Origin: Lineus longissimus
Taxonomy: Eukaryota > Nemertea > Pilidiophora > Heteronemertea > Lineidae
DNA length: 64,000 nucleotides
NCBI RefSeq assembly: GCF_910592395.1
Contig: NC_088322.1
Coordinates: forward strand, 8,427,431 to 8,491,430
Reading direction: 5' to 3'
Both the position numbers and the translations under genes were made by a program. This document shows, piece after piece, positions 50,501 through 61,307 of this stretch (the first letter of the stretch is position 1; each line of letters starts with the position of its first letter). The notes under the pieces are model-generated. The model did not search any database. It was not told the origin of the DNA and saw only the letters and a program-made list of their open reading frames with translations.

Positions 50501-53500
50501 CCTGGGGGCTTTTGATACTGAAGAGAGACAAGGCTTAAAGGGTAACTCGTGTCAAATTTCACCATATAATGTTTTAGCTGTTTTTGACAAATGACTACGT
50601 CACTTTCTCATAAATCGGTAAGGTTTTCGAATCGAAATGCACATTTTCTAGAAATTGATGGTTTAATTTCGCCCGGACGGCTCGCTTGGATGCCGTTTTC
50701 GTTGATGACGTCACAACATGAACATTTTCACGGTCGCGGTGGTTTACATTCAGCGATTTTATAATAAATCTAATCAAAAATGGAAAATTTGAGCTTTACA
50801 TTTGTGCTCAACAATTAAAAACGAACGTATTTCCGCAAAGTTGTAAATCACATCATAGTATCACTTTAACTGTTGTATGTGGTGGTCACATTCTGTAAAT
50901 TATGATTGCGGTAGATACCCAATTTATGACACCAGACGTCATTCAAATGGCAAACCTGTCTTACCTTGGTCGTTTTGTCCCCTACTTCCCCACATAGATC
51001 TTTGAATAAAAACAGATGTAAAAGTCGAATTTTCAATTAACAAATTCTATTCTCTTTGTTCCAGAAAATAAACGAAGCGACGTGTTTGTTAAGCGCCACC
51101 TGTGATACGTTTATAAGAACATTAGAAGAGTGTATGACGATCGTCAATGCCAAGCAGGGCACACCATATCCGACATCCCATTCTGGAGGTCTGCAGGGCC
51201 CAGATCCCTCGTTGCCGGCTTCTCCCGTGAAGGGTCATCTCGCGAAACGAGTAGGTACAGCTGCTGGGAGGAAGAATCTTTGAAGCAGCAGACAGGCGAT
51301 GATGTGAAGCGTTGGATATGTGATCGTGATCGCACGCAACAAAATCGCTTGTTTACCCTTGCCATGCAGTTGCTGTGACAGAAATTGGTGACCGCAGCGA
51401 TATGTCACCAGTGTTGAACCCAGTGATTTATCTACTGCTTTTTGATACCAGTAGGGGAGGGTACCGTCGCTAGATTCAAAAGCTTTGCTGAAAAGGGCAG
51501 GGTTCTTGGCAGTACAAAGGCAGAGAGCCAATTGAAGTGCATTTAGCAGGTCTCTGAAAGGGCTGGGTGCAGAAATAATGAGGCTGGATGCAGACATAAT
51601 GTGGCACTGGCAGGAAGCTGCACCCTTCTATTTGACTCGACTATTTCTACATCACCAGTAGGGGCCAATTCAATCGGTCGTATTTCCGTCATACATGTCA
51701 TACAAACTAAAATAGAAATTGTCTTCAAATTTTCAGAATTCCAAAGGACAGTTCATCAGAGCAGGCTCTGTTGATAGGTAGGTACACTTTATAGTGATAG
51801 CCAATTTTCCTCGTCAATGTTTTGATGCCCTTTATGAACTTGTAGTAGCAGACATATTTCTCGGATGCCCAGTCGGAGGGCGGCTATATTGAATTGACGT
51901 ACTTCACGGGCATTTGATCTGTGACGTCGTTTCCAGAAGTATTATTATTTGCTATTCATTTAGATAGATGGCAGCACTGACTGTTGGGATGGCAGCACTG
52001 ACTATTGGGAGGTACAAAATTACTTAGTCATTTGGTATGTCTTGACTTAGACAGACCGGTAGTTGGCGACTTCTGTTAAAAATCAGAACTGGATCAGAAC
52101 ATACAAGTTCAGAACTATTCTCTGAAATACAATGAATAAATAACCACTTTTTGAGGGTGATAAATCATTTGACCAAAGTGCCTGAAGTTATGGCCCGTCA
52201 GCTTATCCTCCCAGTCTCTAAGACCTGCCTTAATTCATTAACCCTATGATTACTGACCTCATGATGTACTAATATTATACTTCCAATTTGGATGAAAGAA
52301 AAAATGCCCCACATTGTAGCTCATGCGAGGAATATTGATTTTGGGCAACGGAAAAAACACAGAGACAACGAAAATTACTGCCTTGTTGGATCTCTAACAT
52401 CACCAGAAAACCTTGTCTGGGCTGTGTCTGGCATTTGTCATCATGCTCCACCTGTATCATCAAGAATTATATTCATTTATTCGTGGTATCAGTTAATAAT
52501 GATGATTTATATGATCCGTCAAGTTTGATTATTTATGCTATTACATGTAGTTTAGTTTGGAGAAATATTAAATGAACGTATCATAATTGGCAGGTGGTGC
52601 GCAATGTCGATTTGACAGGTGGTGAATGACATGATTATTTTAAAATTCTAATTAACTTTTATCGATGTTTAAATTTTAATGTTTTGTAGATTTATGGTAC
52701 TGAATATAAACTGATGAAATTTCAGGATATAAAATATGGTAGTGAGATGGGTGGGCAGTCATTCTGCAATTCCCCTTCACATTTTTCAGGAGATTTTGGT
52801 TAACATTTGGGTGACATTATGATAAAGACAGAGCTTAATTTTCTAAGTACAACATAGTTTAAAAAATTTGATCGCAGCATAAATAGTGAAAATAGTCCAG
52901 TAACTATCGAATCGTAGTATCCTTCATTGGCGAGAATATAATGTCAATGGTCGAAAGTGACATCAGAGTGCACTGACGAACTTATTGTAAATCTGAGGCA
53001 GCTAGTAGCTCCTCACTCCTCCCCCCCCCCCCCCCGTCTCCATTCAAGAAGAGCTAGATTTCAATTATGGTTGATACTGTGATCAATTAAGGTTGAAACT
53101 ATAATCTCCTTTTCTGCAATCAATAGGTCAAGGTCGTGTGTCAATGTATTGATGTATCTCCTGCACCTCCAACTAGTTGTGGCTACGTGGTTTTGCTGAC
53201 GTCACCGTCTATAAAAGGATCGAGTTTTAATTGCCCATGGACTTGGTCAATACATTCTTATTTATATCAGGTCGGTCAATTAATACAATTAGTGGGTTGA
53301 ACTGTGGGTGTATGATGAGGACAATAGATCATTGGTAGGTCTTTCGCGACATGCATTCACTTGAGAGTCATTTCTTTAGTTTAACCCATTGCAGGATGGC
53401 TCATCCAAGCTCGGGCTTGAAGGAGGAGTTTCTCCTAGGGTTCTTGAGAGTCTTTCCTTAACCCTTTGCAGGACAACTCCTCCTATCATGGGCTTGGAGG

Positions 53501-56500
53501 AGGAGCTTTGCTCTCCTGCTTGACAGATATCTTTTGCGGCACCTTTCAGAACAGTACAATACATTGTAGTCCATTAGGTCAAGTCTTTTTTTAAAGCCGG
53601 GCTAACATTTCCTGTTTGATTTATCGAGACATCTCCAGTTGTTTTGACTTTCCAATTGTAAAATAAGAATGTAGGTTATGTGAAAAATTCCCCAACAATT
53701 TCTACTCAAAGTACATGGTAAAGTCTGATGTAGTCAGCTTTTGGTCATAGTGTTCTACATGTCCAAATGATAAGGTAGACCTAGACTTCCAAATGTCTTC
53801 TTTATATGGATGTGTTCCGTGCCACTACAATTGGGGCTGATCATCTGTCACTTGCCTGGTGATTTTGTTGCACCTCTGTCCAGGGTGGAGGTGTCCATTA
53901 CCAGGTACTGTCCAGGGTTATGTTGTCCCAGTTTATAAACTGCTTGCCCTGGACAACCGAATGATCAGACGGATAAGCTACCTCCCGAAAGTAGTTGCTC
54001 CATGGACAGGAAACTTGCCAAAGGTCACAGGGAATGTGATGTGTCTGTGTCAAGTATCGAAACCCTTTCACCCCGATTATGAATCTGGAAGCCTAAACCG
54101 CAGGATCAAGTTATAATCTGTATGAAGAAATAAAGTAGATTGGCTTTGTATGAAAGGGTTAAGAAAAACATAAAAAATTTATTGTTCCCACTCTCCCAGG
54201 CCTCTCACCAAACAGGATGCAGGATTCTAGTTTTAGACACAAACAAGTACAGGTGTACTGATATGGTTTCTGACTACAATGGGGTCAAGAGATTCCTTGT
54301 TCGTTTAAAATTTGAAGTTTGTCATTCACATCATAACGATATCATATCAAATTTTCAATTGTAGAAATTCAACATTGTGGTTGTGTGACAGATATATACA
54401 AATACTAGTACTGTAGTACCTCTCTATTAAGGACACCCTCGAGACTGACAAATGCTGTCATTCATAGAGAGGTGTCCTCATTAGAGAGGTCAAATTGAAA
54501 GGAAAGTACATGTACCAATTTGGGACCAAAACTAGTGTCGTTAACAGAGAGGTTGTCCTTAATAGAGAGGTGTCCGCTAAGGGAGGTTCCACTGTACATG
54601 TCATACCAGGTTTCAACAGATATGTTGGCCTGATAACTCAGCACTGGGGCATTGTGTATATTAACTGCATTTCTACTCTCAAGGACCATCAGTTATTGCA
54701 AACGGAGTGCCCCCTTTAAAAGGAGAGCATTATCTAGTCCTATTTTCTGCAATCACAGTGCACATTCTAAAAAGATGACACTTGCTGAAAATGATGAAAT
54801 TCAAGTTTTGAGAACTTCTATCAATTGTCATTACACAAACACTTGCTGGCATCCTTACTAAATTCGAGAAAAGTTTGTGTGTTTGTGCGCTGATATCTCC
54901 CAGGCCGAATGGCTGAGCGACCCCAGATTTTGCATGTTGCATATAACGGGTCCCGAAAATGTCCTTACGAAGCCCGATTTTTGAATTTCCAACTAACAAT
55001 CCGATCATAACGCCGTTTATTGGTTTTATCTAACGTTATTCAGCTTGCCTGCGCGGCGATTTTACCTTCGCGTCATGCGCGTCACGGGCGACGTCACTCC
55101 CGACACAGCCTGAACGCGTCACGGCTCTGACGTCAGGATGGGTCTGCTGACGACATGACGTCACAATGCGACGTCTCGAGCCCTGTCACTTCAGTCAAAA
55201 GCTTTTGCGCGTTCACACACAGCTTGGTGAGCGATTTTTGTTCGGAATCAAATTGTGAAAAGAAGGTTTGTATTAAATGTATGATTGATGGCGGCCACGG
55301 GTACAGTGGACTAGTTATGAAAAATGTTGGGCAACATTTCTTTCTTTGGGTCAGATTTGTTTACTGAACTATTGTCAATTCTCCTTATGGGAGTGAGTCT
55401 CAGACAGTGCTGAAGTGATTTATTAATAAATAACCTTTTGTTTGGAGTTTACCTCTACCTAATAACTCTCCAACTCTGACAGGCCTATCTTCCACAAGGA
55501 CACTTCTTGCTTCAGCATTACCTCACATTTGAAGAGTTCTTCCTACAAGTTCCACTCTCCAGCACAGTGGCAACACTTTAACCAGGACGCAGAGTACATA
55601 CCGCTGTACTTTAAGAGTGACCTGGTGATTGAAGAGTTCCGATTACTTGCACATGATCACTGATTGTTTGCGAAAGTAATTGTCTATCAAAGTCCAGGTT
55701 GCCCAGCTGATTTCGTGATTAAGTATTGCCACTTCCAATGCTTTTTGGTTGTGTTTGGGTAGTGATCAGCAGTGGTTCAAGTACAGCCTACCGAACTTCT
55801 GTGATGCGCCACCTTGGCCCTTGGGCACAAAAGTGGATTTTCATCTTTTTCAAAGTGCCTGCTTAGGACTGAATTAAACAGGGCACTGGCATACAGTTGG
55901 TGCTACACTTCTTCTTGATTTTCCTAAGGTGCTGTTGACTCTGTTAAAGTTTATTCTGTGATAGACCACCCGTGTTCAAACAAGTGCTACCGGTACCGAA
56001 ACTCTTCTTGATCTCTTCGTGAAAAGATCACCAGCTGGAGAGTCAAGCCGTCGTAACTGCTGCTTCTGTGAAGGATTTTACGCTAACTTGCTGATCTCTA
56101 GAATAGATTTGAGCCATCTTGCAGATTACTTTCTCGACATTTTGTCGCCTCTTCCTCTCAGTGGCGCTATTGGCTACAGTTTCGTGTTGTTTTATTTTGA
56201 ACATTTAACTTTCTGCCGAAATGACGAGTTCCGGTCAGGGTTCACCAAAGACATGGTCGATGGTGAACTTGAAAGTGACTTTGACACCTCATTTTCGTCA
56301 TGGGAAATATTTTCTCCTGGCGTTTGTTCTTGTGGCTTTGTTTATGATTGTTGGATATATTCCATTCTCGATGAGCCGCAGGTAAGAAATACTCAGGGTT
56401 TTTTCCTTTACTCTGTTTTATTCTGATCTAAATTCAGTTACCAATATTTAATCTAGCTAGGCGTATCTCTTGGGACCCTTCGTGCCCTAGGTGGCACATG

Positions 56501-59500
56501 GGGCATTCCCCAAGGTCCTCCACTCAAGTCTGTTGGCTGCTCGCTGTCTGGCTGCCTCCCACGTTAGGCCCTTCTCTTGAAGTTCCTTTGCCATGAAGTT
56601 CCTTTACCATTTGCTAGGCGTATACTTGCAACCAAAACCACGTCAAATTCCTTGAGCACATTATTTGTACATGTACAGTTGGTGGTGTTGTTTCCATTGA
56701 CAGACAGTGTGGTGCCGGCAGGAACCATTACTTGTACAGCTGTTTGACATTGTCCTTAAAAGCCATTCCCATTTCAATTCGAAGAAAAGGACTCCTCTGG
56801 GTCAATTGAACCGATTGAAAGCAACATAATAAATTCTTTCATCTCACTGCAACCAATGCCACACTAGGGCTGTTTACACAGAACCAAACCCAACCAGACC
56901 TGATTAGACCAGATCTGATTAGACCAGACCTGCTTAGACCAGACCTGCTTAGACCAGACCTGATTAGACCAGACCAAACAAAGAAAGTTTTCAGTTTTTA
57001 GACCACATCGAACCAGAGAGATCACATTCACATGCGTTTATGCATACATGTTGCCTCCTCTAACTTATTACAAGCAACATCATGACATGACTTTAATATC
57101 ATCTTGGTCAAATACAAAAAGAATGTACTCCAAGACTGCTATAAAATGACGTTATTGGTGCCAAAAACGTTTGACCATGTTTCTAATATAAACACACTCA
57201 ACAAGCTGTTTAAACATTAAAATCATTGACAAACATACTTCATCAAATTATTGAGTTATAGTAAAATGAAATTTCGCGAGAAAACATATCTTGTACATTT
57301 TTACATGAATAGCTATTATATATCTGCGGATTCACTCTGGTGTCCGTTCGATCTATGCTTAATCACTGTATATTGTAAAAGTGACTGATATTGAATGTTG
57401 GCAACTTCAAGTGGCATACTCCATTATATTGACCAGATCCTTTCCCTCAAGTCTGGTATAATCTCGTAGACTCCACTTTTAGATTGCATCATAACGTTTG
57501 GTGTAAGGTGGACTGGATCTATCTGGTACCTGAGTGCTCGAGCACTTGACCTGGCCACGTGGTCACTCATTGTTTTAACTTTAGGCTCAACCATGATATT
57601 GATATAGATACTGGCCTTGCCTTTTAGGGTGCTCAATTGCTCAATTGTGCTAGGCACTCAAAAAGTGAGCACATTCATTTTCTAAAAGACAAGGCCTGTA
57701 GAGATACCACATTTAGTAAAAACTGATATGGCTTGTGACATTTGTAATGAACAACACTTGCTTTGAGAATACTGAGACACCAAATGGTTACAATTTGACC
57801 ACTAAATTTGTTAGAACGTTATCAAAGCGCTGCACAGTTGAGCATTTTGGTTGCTGCGATGGAACCGCAGCAACGAAACTTGCTTGTTTGTGCAAAGCAT
57901 AAGTCACTCGCTCGTCGACATGAGCCTGATTTTGGCAACCTGAACGCATGACAATCGGACGAATGGTTTGAGTATTGCTTCAATCAGCAATAATAAAAAT
58001 GAAAGACTTTTGAAGAAAATAGCACTAAAACTTTTTAACACCTTGCGTATTTTCAGGCATATCTCCTCAGGAAATGATAAAGGACAACGAACATTAAAGA
58101 CAATACTAGACAGACCTGAGCGACCGAAGAGAATGTCCGAATCCGATGTCGGAAATGACAAGCATTCGGTTGAAGACCATCGTGGACCACCGCCAAATGA
58201 CATCCTACCCGATCATGAGAAATGGCTAACTACGCCTTTGATGCCAGTGCCTCTGAAAAATGGCGACGTACGGCCTAAGGATGGGAAGATCCAGACGTTC
58301 TTTTCGAATATGACCACCAAGTTAGTTTCAGTTTCAGTTTCAGTTTCTGATTTGAACTTATTTGTCCTTCCAAAGAAAGAAATTATACAAATGAATTCTG
58401 TATTAAGGGTTAACCCTATAGGCACCGACATTTTGGCTGAATGCCATTTTAAACCTGGGAGACTGTTCTCTGGAAAACAAAGGACAGACTCCCACCCTTG
58501 AAGTTGGGATTCACTTCATTTTGAACGAATTCTGATTGCTTTAGGATTTCAAGATTAGTGACTTTCATGTTGTGTCAAGATGATGACTCTAGTAGTTGAG
58601 TGTAAGGTTTTCAGCGGCAAGATCAATGATGATGTTGGATGTTCAAGAGTTCAGTTTTCATGTCAGGAAAAAAGATACTTAATTCAACGGATCTCTTTCA
58701 GATTCTGTGATGTAGTTCCATTGCCAGACGGTGGCATTCCAGTTTTACCATTCCTTGATGCCTGTCGAAACGTTTTGCCGATTTTTGGTGAGTATTGCAG
58801 GAGGCTTTATATGAATTTAAGTAAAAGATGAAATCTCTGATCGCAGGCGCCTGACGGGAAGACACGTTATCCCCAATATCAAACTAGCTTGCAGCTTATA
58901 CCAAATGACCGCATCAGAATGAGCTACCCGGATGCCTTAAAACTTCAACCTTCTGTTCAGGAAGCAGAGACCTTAAACCACAAGGCCATCAGATTGGCAT
59001 ATTAAACTCTTTTGAACTAGGACAAGTTTCATATAGAGTCCATGCCTCATTCCTGCTTCCTCGAAACTAATTTCTTTACCAATTTCTGATTTCAGATAAG
59101 TTGGGGGCCACTGCATTTGCACCAGTAAAGTTGGATATATCAGGAAATATCAGGGTGAGAATAGACGCAGAATTGAAAGCTCTTTCTTTCGAGGAATACG
59201 TTTTGTAGGAACTGACGTCTATGCCGGTTGCCTGACTTCATACAGAACATGAAAATTATGAACTTAGAACAGTCAGAGGCTATGGTATAAAAGACTTGTA
59301 AAAACAAGCGTTGCGTTATCATAGATATTGCCTAAAGTAATACTCTCGTGCATGTTGGCACTAGGGATTAACCCTGTGTCAAGGTCTGTCAAGAGGCTAT
59401 TGAAACTCTGGTTTGTCAAATAATGAAAGAATAGAAGTGATAAAAATGGATGATATCACGGCCATTATGACTTATCTTAGGGTCATGGATTGTTTAGTTT

Positions 59501-61307
59501 GAAGTACCGGTACTTATTTCCGGGTATTAAGATGATTAACTACTCTTTAAACGAGAATATAATTGATAAAACTTCTTTCCTCGCTGTTTCGTAATCCCAA
59601 AGGTTAACACACTTTTGTCAATCTATGCTGTTAGTGCTTTATATGAAGTATTGAAATAGAAAGATTATGTTGTGCAATTTTGTAATAATATTTTCATACC
59701 GGTACATCTTCGTCTTATGTTCTCAGTGTTTGCTTTCCTTTTATGGTTGTTCTACAGAAACAGGCCTCTGACTTAACCTCTGGAATCCCAAAACTTGAAA
59801 ATCCCGAGATCCCAGGGTGGTCACGTGGTTGCGAAATTGGGTCTGACTTTCACGATGTATAGTGCCCGCATACAAAGGCCAAAGTCTGATACCGAGGCAC
59901 AATCTACCCAGGCATGCTCTTACTGACCCTACTGTACATCAAACACGCTAAAACAAGCAATAAACTAGCGTCCCAGCTCAAATTAAACTTTTTTCAACTT
60001 TTTCAGAAAATCCACATGAAATATTCCACAAAACCTGAGAGTTTTCCAACGTTACAAAGTATTGTTCTCTACGAGAAGTCGATGAAACAGAGTCACTTGT
60101 CGACGTCTGCTACTGTGGCATTACTGTGGCTGAAAAGGTAAAAACAAATAATATATTTGAGAAATGAGTGTTGACTAGGACATTATTTTAACTTTGCTAA
60201 TAATATTTAGCGATTTGTAATGTAAAGTGGGAGGAAACACACCTCACAGTACGTCGAAACTATTCACGCTGTACGAGGGATATATTTAGTTCTGAATCTA
60301 TTAAACCTGACCTAGTGCTCTTACTTTGCACATGAGACACCTGAAGATAGCCAATTTAGTCCCCCTCCTCCTGCCTATAGTCCCCCGTATAAGGTCACTG
60401 GTGTAAAAATGAATTATCCTCTCTTTCAGGTCTGTTGAATTTATCAGTGAGTTTTTGAAGGAGTTTGTGATCAGCACGGATGACGATTTATCAGCAGGGG
60501 TGACCAACGCTTACTCCCGAACGCTACGACCATATCATGGCTGGGTGCTAAGAGGCATGTTCGCAGTAAGTAGAATAGAGACCCATTCATACCCACCACA
60601 TCCCCAACTTCAGATTGATTCCAGGGGCATCGACCCAAACTCAAGGGCAACACTACCATTGGTGAGGGCATTGGTGCCAAAAAGCAACAAATTTGGTCAT
60701 CAGATTCAAAAAGATTATTCAAACGTTAGAATATTTTCAGCAAGATTTCTGAGATATCCACCCTGTAGAATCCGCTGCAACCTCTCCTAGCCTCTCCCAC
60801 CTCTCCGACTCTTGGCCAACCACCTCCACAAGCAAATCCAGCCTTGGACTGTAAGCAAAGTCCTCGTAAGGAGCACAGGGTGATGGCTCTCCCTTTGATG
60901 TCAAGAGGACAATTTCCATCAGATACTGTTCAAAGGTTTCAAACCCAATCTTGTAATATCTGGTCGTGAAATATCAAGCTTTCATAATCACAACAGCACC
61001 GTCATTTTATTTTCCCTCCTGCTGGTGCTCAAAACTGCCATCCAGGAAGTTTATTCGTGCGACTCCGTCCATAGAATACCTCTCAGACTGTTTATTTCTC
61101 TCCCCACAGGTGGCGCTCAGCGCTGTACCATCCAAAAAGGATTTCATGCTGCATTTATCGCTGCACGAAGAGGACGCCAAGCATTCCGACTTCAGCAAAC
61201 AGCTCATGTTAGACATGGAGCAGTGTCTGAATGCCCAGGACCACCTCATTAAGATATTATCAGAGTTTTACGTGGACAATTCGTTAGACTCGAGCGAACA
61301 GGTATAG
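44546..61307 (+). CDS. PLEKHA8: FAPP2 / PLEKHA8: PH and glycolipid-transfer domain protein
   Basis: Twelve coding exons are 44546-44585, 45508-45624, 46158-46313, 50218-50342, 51065-51250, 51737-51777, 58057-58320, 58702-58787, 59096-59154, 60007-60137, 60430-60565 and 61110-61307. All phases agree (512 residues; human FAPP2 519). The N-terminal PH domain (1-93) starts [20 protein letters not shown] and contains [15 protein letters not shown]; this family binds PI4P and Arf1 at the trans-Golgi. A helical segment [17 protein letters not shown] and [20 protein letters not shown] follow. The C-terminal GLTP domain (about 300-505) keeps the lipid-binding residues D352, N356 and K359 ([13 protein letters not shown]), W399 (LLWLKR) and H438 (RPYHGW). 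FAPP2 carries glucosylceramide from cis-Golgi towards trans-Golgi. Intron 6 (6.3 kb) splits the two halves and may hold alternative exons. Confidence 0.96.
45625..45890 (+). mobile_element. tRNA-like SINE in FAPP2 intron 2
   Basis: Just after exon 2, a head with gtggcacttcagcgtcggcc and box-B-like ggtttgataccc is followed by a body with ggttctccagaaaggtttc and the tail gattgtaaagcgctttgaga, then taataataatatg. Confidence 0.6.
47649..47872 (-). mobile_element. MITE family B copy
   Basis: Starts ggggaactagtataggcagg and ends tgcctatattgtccctttaa; reverse orientation. It lies in FAPP2 intron 3. Confidence 0.75.
48181..48334 (-). mobile_element. MITE family A copy
   Basis: Contains atctctaatcaggacacct, ctctctattaacgacagcac and ends gagaggttctactgt. 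It lies in FAPP2 intron 3. Confidence 0.7.
52976..53036. repeat. Poly(C) run in FAPP2 intron 6
   Basis: A run of about 16 C follows ctcctcactcct at 53017-53035. Nothing else is recognised nearby. Confidence 0.8.
54410..54597 (+). mobile_element. MITE family A copy
   Basis: Begins gtagtacctctctattaagg and ends aagggaggttccactgta, with the central caatttgggaccaaaactag. It lies in FAPP2 intron 6. Confidence 0.75.
55060..55180. promoter_or_regulatory. CpG-rich cluster of CRE-like sites
   Basis: Two perfect TGACGTCA sites (55128-55135 and 55156-55163), a further gacgtca at about 55090 and several cgtca half-sites lie in a CpG-rich patch that stands out from the AT-rich intron. It lies about 1.1 kb upstream of a possible alternative first exon (56221-56381), so an internal promoter of FAPP2 is plausible. 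Confidence 0.4.
55483..55663 (+). other. Possible alternative last exon of FAPP2 (PH-only isoform)
   Basis: An acceptor (ctctccaactctgacag) opens a 60-codon frame in the same phase as the FAPP2 exon 6 donor (ag|g). It reads [20 protein letters not shown], then [20 protein letters not shown] and [17 protein letters not shown] before TGA at 55661-55663. Joined to exons 1-6 it would make a 281-residue PH protein without the lipid-transfer domain, similar in plan to vertebrate FAPP1/PLEKHA3 (300 residues). An AATAAA occurs only near 56829. Chance openness of 60 codons is not negligible, so this is a candidate; it could also be a poison exon. Confidence 0.3.
56221..56381 (+). other. Possible alternative first exon encoding a membrane anchor
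   Basis: An ATG in the context gccgaaATGA follows an in-frame stop and opens 53 codons to a strong donor (ag|gtaaga). The peptide has a basic/polar head ([20 protein letters not shown]), FRHGK, one clear hydrophobic helix ([20 protein letters not shown]) and SMSR. Its donor phase (2) matches the acceptor phase of FAPP2 exon 7 at 58057. Joined to exons 7-12 it would give a 344-residue protein with a signal-anchor and a GLTP domain, a plan also seen in human GLTPD2. A longer open frame overlaps in another phase (56019-56426) but has no such pattern. No other partner exon was found. Confidence 0.45.
56880..56995. repeat. 15-bp repeat in FAPP2 intron 6
   Basis: About seven units of agaccagacctgatt or agaccagacctgctt in tandem. 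Confidence 0.9.
60228..60390 (+). mobile_element. MITE family B, 5'-truncated copy
   Basis: Contains cagtacgtcgaaactattca, gagggatatatttagttctg and ends cctcctgcctatagtccccc. It lies about 40 bp before FAPP2 exon 11. Confidence 0.7.

Noticed and set aside
56019-56426. 135-codon plus-strand open frame
   Set aside because: It overlaps the proposed membrane-anchor exon in another phase, reads through that exon's strong donor, and has no coherent hydrophobic segment or motif.
57968-58501. 177-codon open frame starting at 57968
   Set aside because: The frame contains FAPP2 exon 7 but extends through its acceptor and donor; only 58057-58320 is taken as coding.
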